Assembly: GCA_001792895.1 (NCBI GenBank) | Contig: MARA01000006.1 | Span: forward strand, 1-64,000 | DNA length: 64,000 bases | From: Lentinus brumalis | Taxonomy: Eukaryota; Basidiomycota; Agaricomycetes; Polyporales; Polyporaceae | Direction: 5' to 3' | Part shown: positions 32,320 to 43,769 of the stretch, in pieces | Position numbering within the stretch: the first letter of the stretch is position 1 | Layout: every line of letters starts with the position of its first letter | Notes under the pieces: model-generated | Told to the model about the DNA's origin: nothing | Seen by the model: only the letters and a program-made list of their open reading frames with translations | Databases searched by the model: none | Program-made: the position numbers and the translations under genes

Positions 32320-33780
32320 CTATTCTCTTACTGGCTGTGGGAGTTCTGTTCTATCACAAACAGGTAGTTTGCCAGAGGGCTTTACATTATATACAGGCAA
32401 GGTTTTGCCATTCTAGGTACAAGCCTGGTTCAGTTGTCAAGCAGTGATGTGGTGGGGCCCCGCTCTAGAGCACAACCTGTGGGGCACCCAAGGATCCTAT
32501 TTGTACCCTTGAGCTTAACACTCAGAATGCACTTTTCCCCACTTCTCAGTTCCAGTCCGCTTTGCTGTTGCCCATTGTCTGACTAGCATATCTCTGCATT
32601 CCCGCATCCCTGCATTCTTGCATCTCCACAGCCTCATTGCCCTTTCAGTTCTCAGCTCCAACTCCCCTCATCAGATGTTATGCTGAAGGTGGACCTGCAA
32701 CAGCTTGACATGACACACAAGATCCACTTCTTCCACATTGGGCCAGAAGGTTCATGATCACCCATATGTGCTGTGGCTCCTTGCCATCAGTCTGTCTAAC
32801 TCCAGGCATGAAGTAGAATGAGTTGACCCAGCAACAGATACTGCTGTATGCATTTGCATGCCACTTTGGAATGTATTGTCGGATGACTGGCCATGTGTTG
32901 GTAGACTGGCCATGCGCACTAACCAGTCATGGTTTATCTAGTGAGTGGGCAGACATCATTGAGTACATTATCTGTGGTGCTCCAGATAATATGTATACCA
33001 CAAATGAGTATTGGGACAACTCTTCAGATGCCTCGGCATCAGACTAGAGTAGGCTGTGAAGATATTAGGCACTTCTGAACTTACTTGAATGTGATTCATA
33101 CCACACTCAACTTCTAGTTCACTCAACAACTAGTTCTGTGAGTAACTAGGTGCCCTCAGGCTATTCTGACCTCATGGGTTCATATGGGACATCAGAACTG
33201 ATTACTCCAAATGACTGATTAGACTGTCAACTAGTTCCACTGGGTTCAGATGTTTCATATATCCGCAACTAGATAACTATTGTAACTAGTTCTATCTTCA
33301 ACTAAATTACCCTCATCCCTCTCTTACAACCCAAACTGGTTGCCATCTAGTTTCTTTAACTTTCCTCCTGACTAAACAGTCCAAAAAAACTAGACAGGTA
33401 TTAGAAATGGCTCATTACACATGACTGTGACTCATACTATAGAGATTTGACCATATGGCATAGCAGCAGGTCAAAGTAGGGTGTTTTGGGGCATTTAGAT
33501 TTCCACAAGCAAATTCTGCTATAGAACCTATATGATCATATAACCCATACATAGTACAAGAGCTCACAGAAGGGCTACAGTAAAGAATGCAGGCATGATG
33601 ACAGGGTTTCAAAGGCCCAAGCTCAAAAATTTCACCAAGTCAATTTTTGCATGGTGGGTGTGCAGAAGAAGTGCTAAATGTGCGCCCAATTTGCCCAGCC
33701 ATTTTGGCAACTCTCAGCCTTGGGTGCTGGTACCAAAACAAGTGGAAACAAGCCTACTTGTTGCTCACACTTAGTGTTGT

Positions 33781-33832
33781 GCTTGGCCTGGCTTGGCCTG
33801 AAAGCCACGGCTTTGGCCTGGCTTGGTGTTAA
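33781..33832. repeat. GGCCTGGCTTGG-type repeat, copy 1
   Basis: Reads CTTGGCCTGGCTTGGCCTGA and continues AAGCCACGGCTTTGGCCTGG. A related block lies at 34604-34700 and another near 34861-34925, with both GGCCTGG and CCAGGCC orientations. Probably the termini of a palindrome-rich non-autonomous transposon, but its ends could not be fixed. Confidence 0.5.
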
Positions 33833-34603
33833 GACTGTGCATGCCGGGATGAAGTCTGGGTGAAGTCTGGAGTTAGAGAGTTCTGGAGTTACACAGTTCA
33901 GACGGATGTGCGCAGGAATGAAGACTTCAGTGAAGCTATTGATTAACACCTTGAGGATTCACAAAGGTCGTCAATTTAGAATGGACAAGAGATCTGGAGT
34001 TTATACTGGAGCAAGCCATAAGTAAGAAGATAAGCAAGAGATAATACCAAGTAGAAAGGAAGTTAAGCCAGAGATGAAAAGTCAAGCAGAAGTCGGATCG
34101 GAGGTCAGAGGATGGAGGTCAGAAGTCCAGTCGGAGGGATCGGACTATAAGAGAAGAGCAAACAGAATAGATTGAGCTCAGAGTCATAATGGGGAGTGTA
34201 ATGGAATATCAGAATTGAGGTCTAAGTGTGGCTACAAGGAAGCTTTGTAGTAAAGTCTGAAAGTCTGGAGAGGAGTAGCCAAGACATAAGTAGAGGAGGT
34301 CAGGAACCAGAGTCAGGTGGAAGCTAATGATCAGCCAATACAAAGTACAGTAAGATCAAATTAAGGAAGGGATACAATCGAGAACAGATTGAATGGAGTC
34401 AAAATCAAGTGGAGTCAGATTGCGGAGGTGGATACAAGTGGGGGCAGATAGGACTGGAGTCCGGGTCAAGTAACTAAGCATAAAGGGGAAGAGTGATTGA
34501 CAATAGAAATACATGTTGGACAGACCAGAGTTGCAGAGTCCGGAGCAGGTCCAGACCAGAGTTGGTGACTTGAGAGCACAAATGTAACACTTAACCTGAA
34601 AGC

Positions 34604-34700
34604 GATGGCTTTGGCCTGGCTTGCAGTGGCTTCAGGCCCAGAGAATCTTGAGCCAGGCCAAAAGCCAGGATTTGAAGCCTGGCTTGGCTTGGCTCAGGGT
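34604..34700. repeat. GGCCTGGCTTGG-type repeat, copy 2
   Basis: Opens ATGGCTTTGGCCTGGCTTGC and includes CTTGAGCCAGGCCAAAAGCC in the opposite sense and GCCTGGCTTGGCTTGGC. Same motif family as 33781-33832. Confidence 0.5.
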
Positions 34701-35220
34701 GTCTATGGGACCAGGCAAGGGAAGCTTGAGAGATTAACAATCACAAATAATGATCAGACACTCACTGACTCATTCATCTTTGAGGCATGAGTCTTCAAGC
34801 ATGTTAGCAGCCAAAATATGTGTGATCACGCCCACTCCAGCACCAGTATATGGGTGTTTACTAGGCCATAGCCTGACAGCCTAGCCTGTGGCCCAAAACA
34901 CCTCAAGCCAGGCCATTGGCCTTATTGGCTTTTGGTGCCCGTTTGCTCGGATAATCCTGCCATTAATTATCTTGTTGTACTTAGGTCTAGCTAATCAACC
35001 TTGTACTTCATGCATTTGCAACAAGACTCCCTCACCTCCTTGTCGCTCTCATCACTTGTCTCTTGGGCTCAAGTCAAGTGCAACCTGTACAATCCGCAAA
35101 CTTTACACAAACATGTAACCTTGTCAGAGGACATTCTGTGCATCGTGACTTAGCCCTGCCAAAGCAGCTCTCACCACTCCCATATGTCTTTAATTCCCAC
35201 CAATCCCATTCCCCGCTCCC

Positions 35221-35808
35221 ATGTCACATGTCATGGCCCTGTCCTTCAACAAGCTCGACATCACAAACTATGCCGAGTGGTGCCACTTCATGCAGGCCCT
35301 TCTCACCAAGCAAGTAGCCTGGGAAGTTGTCTTGGGCATGGTGACTCACCCCCAGGGTGCAGACACCAGCAATGCCATGAAGGCTTGGGTGAAGAAGAAC
35401 AACATCACCCTCTCGGAGATGTGCCTCATGCTCATGCTGCCACAGCTGGGACATTCCAACAGCACTGATGACTCGCACAGGCTCTGGACCACCCTCGAGA
35501 ATGTGCACTACTTGCATAGCTTCAGTACACACCTCTTCCTCTGCTGTGACTTCTTCATGATGTCCAAGCACAATGACCAGACCATATTGCAGACATCTGT
35601 CACCTTGCCTTCAAGCTCAAGGACATCGGTGCTACTATCACTGACCAGGACATGATCATTGTCCTCACAAAGGATCTCCTTGCCCTGTACAAGCAGCTTG
35701 TTGTCACCCTCAATGCAATGTCCTCCGACGAACTCACTGTCAACAACGTCATTTCCCACCTTATCAATGAGGAGTCCTGTCAGGCACTACCTCCCATCCC
35801 ATTGTTCT
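35221..35808 (+). pseudogene. Ty1/Copia gag (UBN2-type) remnant
   Basis: LSFNKLDITNYAEWCHFMQA opens a UBN2-type Copia Gag. It continues NAMKAWVKKNNITLSEMCLM and DSHRLWTTLENVHYLHS. After a one-base frame switch near 35580 come HLAFKLKDIGATITDQDM, LTKDLLALYKQLVVTLNA and NNVISHLINEE, again in Copia Gag order. The detached CCHC knuckle is at 37246-37287. No protease, integrase or RT follows, so only the gag part survives. Confidence 0.7.
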
Positions 35809-35899
35809 CCACCACCACCAGCTCACCCACTGCCTTCGCTTCTCAGACCATCCACATTCACACCACGGCACACATTTCCATGCATGCCCCTGCCTGGGC

Positions 35900-37195
35900 C
35901 TGCCAATCATCAGCAAAATGCCAAAAATATTGTAAGCAGGTGCAAGCACATAGGAGCATTGCAATCATTTGTAATCAACCCTGTGGCTTGCAAGAGAGAA
36001 TTATCTTATGTCAGTACTTTCTACTCAACACAATCTCACTGCAAGGTGGTTATACTCTGATGCAATATGATGCAATCATTGAGTTCTCTCACGCCTCTTG
36101 TATGAGATTGTTACGAGTATAAGGATTGGTGATGCTGCATGCATATGAGCCATACTTATTTGATTTGCTTCTAGGGAGCTGGGGTGCATTGCAGATTCAC
36201 GCAGATGATAACAAGTGAATCATATCTCATTATATTGCACACTCGTCTAAATACAAGGAATGAACAGGAACTCAGGAGTTGGGGGCGGAACTAGTACTTA
36301 GTATGGGGCTGCTGATTCTGGATCACATGTCTCTAGATGTACTTGGTGTCAGCGATCAGGATGATTACATGGAAGCCAGAAGACATACCTGCTACCAGGC
36401 TGGTACATTCAATGACATACTGACAAGCAGATCTGCAAATTGAATAATGTTTGTGTCAGTCAGTAAATTGTGAGCAGAGTATAAGACTGAAACTTACCGA
36501 AGATGTGACACCATGTGCTCTTCGTCATAGCCTGCCATCCTACTGTCTCAGCACAGAAGGCAGGGTAAAATTAGGAAATTCTCACCTGATTCAATTTCGG
36601 TCCCAAGTATACCTGACCAGGATGACTAGAAGGATAGTAACACAAAGACCCACCTTCTCCGCCACTTTGCGAGAGTGGGATTACATAGCATGGCATCCCG
36701 GGATTGTTATTGGTAAATCCGACTCGAAATGTGGAGGCAGATACAGAAGACTGACCTTTGAGCCAGCTCATAGCATACACTAAGTACATATCGCACTTTT
36801 GAAGTGTGCAGACAGGGAACATATGTCTCTTGTGGGTGTCTAAGCCTCCGGCCTCAGCAGGCCTAGAGAGGCCCAAAGGGGTATGGTAAGTGGCCTCGGG
36901 TAGCTTTTGGGGTGGTGGTGGCTGGTGGGGGTTGGTGGGAGAGATGTGATGCCTGCAGAGCTCATCATTGAGTTTAAATAGATTCGCTGGCACTCGTCTG
37001 GTTGCCACTCACAAGTCCCACGATCATGACCGGACTCCAGCGGTACTTGTGTTTGGCACTGTTTGGTCAAACTCACTTGCAAGAAGATACAATTGCCTGT
37101 TGGGCCTCGTACTCAGTCAGACAAGATTGCGATGGATTGTAATCAGTTGCAAGCCTCCGAGCAAATGCAATTGGTGCAATCTGTTGGCATCATTT
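35900..37195. other. Insertion splitting the Copia gag; unknown minus-strand ORF inside
   Basis: Separates the UBN2 part from the zinc knuckle of the Copia gag remnant. On the minus strand, 36571-37008 is open for 145 codons (MATRRVPANLFKLNDELCRH at its start, later CDMYLVYAMSWLKG). It ends near a GTGAG donor, so it may be an exon of an unidentified, possibly transposon-borne gene. No terminal repeats or TSD were identified. Confidence 0.3.
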
Positions 37196-37245
37196 TGGGA
37201 TTTTGCTGATAATGTACCTCGTAGCACAACCCCCCTCTCTGAGAT

Positions 37246-37287
37246 CACCTGCTACAACTGTGGCCAGATGGGCCATTACCAGAAGTC
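37246..37287 (+). pseudogene. CCHC zinc knuckle of the Copia gag remnant
   Basis: ITCYNCGQMGHYQKSC is a canonical CX2CX4HX4C retroviral-type zinc knuckle. It is expected downstream of the UBN2 Gag domain at 35221-35808 and is displaced by an insertion of about 1.3 kb. Confidence 0.7.
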
Positions 37288-38068
37288 ATGCACCCAGCCA
37301 TGCGAGCTGTTCTGTCAATGCACTGTGCTCACCATGGCCATCAAGAGTAATTTCTCCAGCTCATAAAGTGTCTAGTTGCTGTTTCCTGTTCCTCGATCAA
37401 CGTTGATGCACATGAAAGTTACTTCAATAGAATAGCTTTCACTTGAGGCTCTCAGATTGGACAGGGATCGGAGTTCATCTCAGTTGTTTGTGTAGTTATG
37501 ATGCTCAACCTGCAAGAGTAAGTAGAGACAAGGTGAGTCAATGCTGAATAGTTCCTCGATGGAACTGTGATTGGATCTATCGAGACTTCGTACATATGCC
37601 TGACTACTTCTAAGTTCTGATATTGCATCGTATTTGTATTTGACTTCACTTGGAGGATCACTGGGATGCCTCAGTTTATAGACATGCAGGTGTGCTTAGG
37701 ACTCATAGATATAGAGAGTAATGATGAGAAGACTGCTGACTTCGCAGTGACTGACGGGTGTACTTGAGGGCACTCAACTTGAGAGTGGGAGGAAAAACCT
37801 CGTCCTCCAACCCTCAAAGGGTAGGGGCTTATATACTGTCTCTATGGGAAATTTACAAATACTACCAAAGTGTCACTAGTCTTATTGTTCTGGCTCAGAC
37901 AATGAAAAGAGAACAATGATACATGAACAATGTACAATCAATGAAAGAACAATGCTGAGGAGACAATGGCATGGGAATAAGTCAAAGAAACAATACAGAG
38001 ATGAAAGTAGTATTATACAGAAGTTGTCGAAGCTCAAAAAAGTCCCAGAGACAATGAAAAGGTAAAAC

Positions 38069-38679
38069 TAGTATTGCAGGGTCCAGTCCCAGGACCGGTC
38101 CTGGTCCCAGTCCTAGCTACCTCGGGCAATGTTCAGGACCGCCCTGGACCGGTCTGGACCGGTCCTGGACCGCTATTATATCAGGTATTTTTCCCCTATT
38201 TTTCGCAATTTCCGCAATTTATTTGAACATTTTGTGAATTGTTTGACCATTTCATGAGCTTATCATGACTTATGTTGACCCAGATTACGCATTTTTGATA
38301 GCGCTTATCTCATCTTATCTTATCTGAGTGAGAGGCCAATAGATTCTGCTTGTATTCAGGGCTTGTAAAGGTATTATGGCCCAGTTGGTAGAGTGCTTGT
38401 GTATTTCCAGCCATTTTGGTGGATGCCTGAGTTCAATGCTGGCTGGTGCTGTAAAATTCTAGTGCTGAGACCGGTCTGGACCAGTCCGGGACCGGTTCGG
38501 ACTGCACATCGGTCCTGGACCGGTCCGGACCGGGACTGGACCACGGTCTCAGTCTGGTCCTGGTAGGCGCTTGGTCCGGTCCCGGTCCTGAAAAATTGGA
38601 TCGGTCCGGTCTCGGTCCCGGTCCCGGTCCTGACCAAAAAGGGTCAAAAGACCGGACTGGACCAGACCCTGCATCACTA
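38069..38679. mobile_element. 611-bp hAT-type MITE with GGACCGGTCC arrays, TSD GGTAAAAC
   Basis: Perfect 8-bp direct repeats GGTAAAAC flank it (38061-38068, 38680-38687). Termini TAGTATTGCAGGGTCC and (reverse complement) TAGTGATGCAGGGTCT are imperfect inverted repeats. The subterminal thirds are packed with palindromic GGACCGGTCC/GGTCCTGGACCGG units; the centre is AT-rich and includes a tRNA-like A-box/B-box pair (38377-38439). No coding capacity, so it must be moved by a hAT transposase in trans. Confidence 0.85.
38377..38439 (+). repeat. tRNA-like A box and B box inside the MITE
   Basis: TGGCCCAGTTGGTAGAGTG at 38377-38395 fits a tRNA D-arm/A box, and GAGTTCAATGC at 38429-38439 resembles a T-arm/B box (GTTCRA), 45 nt apart. 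The acceptor stem does not pair convincingly, so this is a decayed tRNA or a SINE head, not a working tRNA gene. Confidence 0.5.
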
Positions 38680-39296
38680 GGTAAAACAAACCTTGCAAGT
38701 CATTCACAGACATAGAGGTGCATGATAACATCCATATGATACTCCCCCCCCCCCCGCGCCCCTGGCAGAAAACGTTAGCACGCCCAAATAAGCGCCCAAA
38801 ACCCGTTGAATTTGTACTTGTTGTTTATATTCAAATCAAGTCATACAAAATAAATGTTGCATACATCTGGTAGACAGCCAAGTGACCTTGCATTATACAT
38901 AGTTAGAAAGGGGTATGCCCTCATTTTGCGCTCTCTACAGCCTGAACTCTTTCCAACATGCTCCCCATCACCCTGCCCATTTCCTCTTCTGACAACTCTG
39001 CCCATACTGATTGTGCTGCTTGCCAAAGTGCATCAAGGGATTTATGAGCTCCCCGTCTACGCCCCAGGCGAGTCTTGAGAAGGGTCCATAGTGGTTCAAT
39101 GGGGTTAAGGTCAGGGGAGTTTGGAGGATGGGTGAGGGAGCATATGCCTAGGCAATTTCGAGCAGCCTTAGCAACCTGGCTAGTGTGTGCAGGGGCTCTG
39201 TCTTCAACCACAAGCATACGCCCATCTCTCTCCTTGTTTATGGTGGTGTAGAAGTTGAGAAGAGGGCCTTCAAAAACTTGGTGGACATACTGCTCA

Positions 39297-42200
39297 TAGT
39301 GCTCTGCAGGGGTGGGGGTAACCCCCAGGGGTTAGGGGTAGGGGTGGCTGAGGGGTAGGGGTGGGGGTACAAGCCTCTCAACCCCCAGTACCCCTCAGCC
39401 ACCCCGGGATTTTGCACTGGATTCTGGAAACAGGCAGTTATAGATCTAAGATATCATTAACTTATGAGTTGTGTGCACGCAGGTGGTGCCTCCGGCAAGC
39501 TCCGGGAGACAGAACGAACAATTCCGAAACTGTATAGTTGTTGCCCATTTCAGGAGCATTATATAAGCACAAGAGCGCGCACAATACATGGGCGAAGAGC
39601 AAGCTAATGCGACTAAGTACAACACAACATGGGTAAGCTTAAGAAGGCAGTGACAGCAGCGGTCAAGCCTGTCACTGCCGCACTCAAACGGCAGGCATCG
39701 AACATCTCGTCAAAAGTCCGGAAGAAACACAAGGGGAACGACGCGTCGAGCGCCATCTCGGTAGACTCAAACACCAGCAGTGGTTACAAGAGCCCTACTG
39801 TGGAAGATGCCGAAGACGAAGACGATGTCCAGCCTCGCAGCAGCACCATGGGTGTGGGAGAAGACGAGGAGGATGGTGATGCGCCCATGCTGAGCACGGA
39901 GAAGATGACAGAGCTGAAACAAGATCTCAGTGAGTGTTCACTGCCTTGCACGGACTCCAGGACCTTACATGATATCAGAAAATTGGCAGTCCCGATGGAA
40001 CTCCTACATCTACGCATTCTACAAACCCACGGTTGAGATTGTTGTGATCACTCCTACAAAAATTGCACATGAGTTCACGTGCGCGAAGCCTGGCTGCAAA
40101 GAGACAATTAGACTGTACCAAGATACGGAAGACACTACATCGACAGGAAACATGACAAGCCATGCGGTTGCCTGCTAGGGGTCCAAGGCAGCAGGTGGCG
40201 GCCATCAGAAGGCGCGTCCCATGGTTGAGAAGTTCGGTCGCACCGGCACGATAACCAAGTTCTTCGAGCGCATGGGAAGGGGAAAGATTAGCTATTCAAC
40301 TCGTCAACACACATCGAAGGAGACCCGGTGCGTACCTTTTGAAGTCGCTGATGGACCATTCTGATGTCGGCGATAGCGCGTGGATCGTGCGATGGGTCGC
40401 AGAGAACAAGAGGCCTTATGAGATCGTGCGCGATTGCGCGTTCTTGCAGTTGATGAAAACTGGGTGCCCGGAGTACAAGATTCCTTCCCCATTGATGGTA
40501 TCGCGCGATGTTCGGCATGTGTTTGCGAAGTGCCAAACCCAGATAGCAAAGATGTTGAGGGTGAGTTGCAGTTGTTGAAGAAGTGGAACAGGGACTGACC
40601 AGGGGGCTGGCGTGGCGCGCAGGACTTTGATGGAGATCTGAGCTTCACGTGTGATGCGTGGACCTCTTCTAATCACAAGGCCTTAGTAGCATTCACGGTA
40701 CATCTCCATCACAACGGCGTACCTGTATCATTCCTGCTGGATAGTGGACGTCATCGAAGTCACCGAATTGCACATGGGCGAGGCGCTGGCAAAGGCGTTC
40801 GAGACGATGCTGTCCGAGTTCGGTATCAGCAAGAAGGTAAGTTATGTTATCATGGCTGCATGCAACAAATCAGGCTTACGATGGGCAGCTCCTTGGCATG
40901 ACGGCAGACAACGCGGCGAATAATGATACAATGGTCGAAGAACTCAAGAACTTGCTGCCGGACTTCAGTGGCCAGAGCAATCGCGCCCGGTGCTTCGACC
41001 ATATCATGAACTTGTGCGCGAAATTGGTCTTGAGGCCTTTCGATGTGGGCAAGGAGAAGGCAGGTGAAGCGCGCAACGCCACCGAAGAAGCCATCAAAGC
41101 TCTCCTGGGTGATGTTGACCTGTACACGACTGGACTGAACACAGGGGCCAGCGAGGACATCGGTGATGATGACAACGAAGATGGGAATGTTGATGAGCAC
41201 GACGAGTTGGATGAGGATGAACGGGCTGACCTGGACGAGAGTATCGCCCCTGTCAAGCTTGTCCTGACAAAGGTGGGTGCACTCGAGCTTGAAGGACTCA
41301 CCTGCTGACCCCTGCTGTCTCTCATCTGCACCCTTGCCTTCAAGATCGTCAACTCTTCAACTCTTCTGCTGCCGGCTTGGAACAAGATACTGGAAGACCT
41401 CAATTTAGCACCACGCATCCTGCCGCGCGACGTTCGCACACAATGGAACTCCACTTACCAGATGCTCGACGTCACGCTGAAATACCGCAAGGCCATCGAT
41501 GAGATCACAGGAAGCAAGAAGTACGAGCTCCGAGAGTACGAGTTAGATGAGGAGGACTGGCAGATCGCAGAGCAACTGCACGATGTCTTGAAGGTGCGTC
41601 CTTCCAGTTCGAGATCCGAGTCAAACATGCACGTGCAGCTTGCACACACGGACCATGTACATACGTGTGCGCCTGTGCCCGTACATGCCTCGCTCTCCAG
41701 CTTGTTCTCTGCTGCTTGCTCTACTTCGCTCACACATCTTGGCAGCTTTTCTATGATGCCACTCAGTTCTTCTCGTGGTCTGGATCACCAAATCTCGTCA
41801 CCGTCATCCCCGCTATGGACCATATCGACGAGCGACTCGCGCAGATGGTGCTCAACCCCAACATCCTCCCTTCTGTCCGCGCTGCTGCATCCCTTGGCCG
41901 CAAGACATGTAATCGCTACTATGACAAGACTGATGAGGCTGAGCTGTACCGTTTCGCCATGAGTGAGTTATTGCCGCTCCCTCTCGTCTCCAAAATATGT
42001 GCTGACATCTTGCTCACAGTGCTGCACCCCGCCTGGAAGCTTGAATATATCAAGGAGGCTGGCTGGGAGGACCGATGGATACGGGATACAAAGAAGCTCT
42101 TGATCACGAAGTTCAAAGCTAAGTATGCCGACTACCCTCTTGCCAACAATGAAGAATCCGCACACACGGACGACGATGCCGATAGGGCTGAAGATGATGC

Positions 42201-42978
42201 AGCGGCTCAGCCCAAGGTGCGTATTGATCGACATTCTTATCACCCGCTGTGTTCACGTTGCGCTGCAGGAACGCAACCAGTTCGACAATCTTCCTATCTT
42301 CCGGCGCCGTCACGTGAGCAACACCAGTGCAGGGAACAAGGTGCAGCGGTACTTCTCATCTCCTCCCGTCGCCACCAAGGACCCCGTGCAGTGGTGGTGG
42401 GACCACCGCCGTGAGTATCCCCGCCTCTCTCACATGGCCCTTAGCTACCTCACTGTCCCTGGTAAGTCTCGTTACTTTCTTCGCAAGCTTCACATCAGTG
42501 GAACTCCGTTGTGTCTCCAGGGACCTCCGTAGACATCGAGCGTGTATTTAGTCATGGTAGGCTCCTTCTCCCGCACGTACGTAACGGCTTGTCAGTGCAG
42601 TCGATCCGAGCATTGCTGTGCCTCAGCGAGTGGTCGCTTCTCGACCTCGTTGATGACACTGATGTGGAGAAGGTTGTTGAGAACCTGCAGGAGCTCGACG
42701 GCGATGATGAAGTACCTCTCGAGGATGGTTGGGATCGTATAAAGCTGTGTTAGCATAGTCTTGTATCTGCTTTATGTGATAGAACTATGCTCGATCATGG
42801 TGTGAACAATGTCTCTGATGAAGTTTCATCTGTACCCTGGGGTATACCCCCACCCCCACCCCTCCCCTCCTGCAGCACCCTCGAAAACCCCCACCCCTGG
42901 CTGAGGGGTAGGGGTTTCTGGGGGTGGGGGTGGGGGTATAAGCTGGGACACCCTGGGGTCCACCCCTGCAGAGCACTA
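39297..42978 (+). mobile_element. hAT-B: complete 3,682-bp hAT element inserted in Tc1
   Basis: Termini TAGTGCTCTGCAGGGGTGG and its inverted copy (CCACCCCTGCAGAGCACTA at 42960-42978) are flanked by 8-bp TSDs ACTGCTCA (39289-39296) and ACCGCTCA (42979-42986), one mismatch. Subterminal regions carry GGGGT/ACCCC palindromic arrays. It shares its halves with hAT-A and hAT-C. Confidence 0.92.
39629..42753 (+). pseudogene. hAT-B transposase (complete exon set, one nonsense codon and a 7-nt insertion)
   Basis: Multi-exon gene from ATG 39629 to TAG 42753; clear introns include 39930-39978, 40328-40376, 40561-40622 and 40837-40888. In order: basic/acidic leader; BED-like finger (FTCAKPGC...HAVAC); catalytic Asp in FTCDAWTSSNHKALVAF; second Asp in MTADNAANNDTM; RCFDHIMNLCAK, the family RCxxHxxNL motif; NILPSVRAAASLGRKTC region; C-terminal hATC dimerisation domain with the catalytic Glu in SVDIERVFSHGRLLL. 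A TAG at 40176-40178 follows the BED-like finger where TGG (Trp) is expected. A 7-nt addition near 40742-40750 shifts the frame after LLD. All domains are otherwise present, so it was recently active or is mobilised in trans. Confidence 0.8.
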
Positions 42979-43769
42979 ACCGCTCACCATCGCGCCCGCC
43001 CTTCCTTCCCCTCCTCTTCCCTTCGTAACCATCCTGCTCCTGCTCCTCTTCCAGGTCTAGCCAGATGAGTGGTCCCTTGCGACCCTGGGCCACACAGCCC
43101 CACAACATGATAGACTTCCGGCTACTCCGGAACGTTGGCTGGATGTTCTCAGGGAGAAACTCCTCACCAGCCTTCTGAGTGACACACTCCTGCCCCACCC
43201 TCTCCCCTAACTCCAGCTGTGTCTCATCCATCCAGACGATGATGTCCCAGTTCCTCTCCTTGTTCTTCCGTGCCCATGTGTAGCGCTTCTTGACAGCCTC
43301 CTGGATCAGAAAGGGCTTACGATGCGCAATATGATGGTGGTATCCAGCGGAGTTGGCAACCTTGCGCATCTGTCGCTCTGTAACATCCCCTATAGCCTCT
43401 GCAATGCCTCTGTATGGTGTCTTTCGGTTGTTGCGGACTTCACGGAGGATCAAGCGCTTTTTCCATTTGGCAAGAGTGGTGGGACAGCCTGAGCAAGGGA
43501 GGGTATGGCGGGTGTGAAAGAGTTTGTCGTGTTTGACTGTGTAGTGAGCAGTGCCGAGAGAGACACCCATTTTTGGGCAATCTCGTGGTATGAGTAGCCC
43601 TCCTTGCACAGTGCACAGATAGCACCGTGCTTGGAGGGTGTTAATTCGTGGGTACCAGGAGGGGGCATGGGGTGGTTGTGGAAGGAAAGGCAAAAAGAGT
43701 TTTATAATTGTTTTCATGTGTCGGTGTCTATTAAATAAGTGTGGGCGTTCAAACACTTTTGGCGCCTAC

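Larger units (their letters stand above)
32320..35220. other. AT-richer decayed intergenic region
   Basis: Composition changes clearly from the GC-rich flanks. No ORF longer than about 90 codons carries a recognisable motif. Blocks rich in GGCCTGGCTTGG occur at 33781-33832 and 34604-34700, partly in inverted orientation. Likely old repeat debris. Confidence 0.6.
37404..38741 (-). mobile_element. Old LTR of the Gypsy-A family, 5' portion in window coordinates
   Basis: Starts TGATGCACATGAAAGTTACT, matching the LTR start TGACGTGCGTGAAAGTTACT at 43770, and follows that LTR to CCATATGATA with many substitutions. It is interrupted by a MITE (38069-38679) and then by Tc1 at 38742. The same LTR resumes at 63536 and runs past the window end. 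It is the outermost layer of the nest and the oldest copy of this LTR family here. Confidence 0.85.
38921..43668 (-). pseudogene. Tc1/mariner transposase gene interrupted by hAT-B
   Basis: N-terminal part (43668 down to 42987): ATG 43668 with MPPPGTHELTPSKHGAIC, a helix-turn-helix, RNNRKTPYRGIAEAIGDVTE, and the first catalytic Asp in IIVWMDETQLELGE, then IMLWGCVAQGRKGPLIW. C-terminal part (39296 to TGA 38921): second Asp in MLVVEDRAPAHTS, then PPNSPDLNPIEPLW with the third acid (NPIE, as in DDE-type members). Removing hAT-B and one TSD rejoins the frame exactly. One extra A in the A5 run near 43570 is needed to join the start to the rest. A normal Tc1 transposase of roughly 340 residues before disruption. 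Confidence 0.8.
38742..43769 (-). mobile_element. Tc1/mariner element split by hAT-B; its last 3 bp lie at 63533-63535
   Basis: The element comprises 38742-39296, 42987-43769 and, beyond Gypsy-A, GAG at 63533-63535: about 1,341 bp net. It sits at TA dinucleotides (38740-38741 and 63536-63537) in the old LTR. Both outer ends begin CTC and carry imperfect inverted repeats (GCGCC...AAAACG...ACGCCC against GGCGCCAAAAGTG...ACGCCC). Size, TA target and transposase type all fit Tc1/mariner. Confidence 0.8.

Noticed and set aside
38377..38450. Functional tRNA gene
   Set aside because: A- and B-box-like motifs are present, but no convincing acceptor or anticodon stems pair, and it lies inside a MITE.
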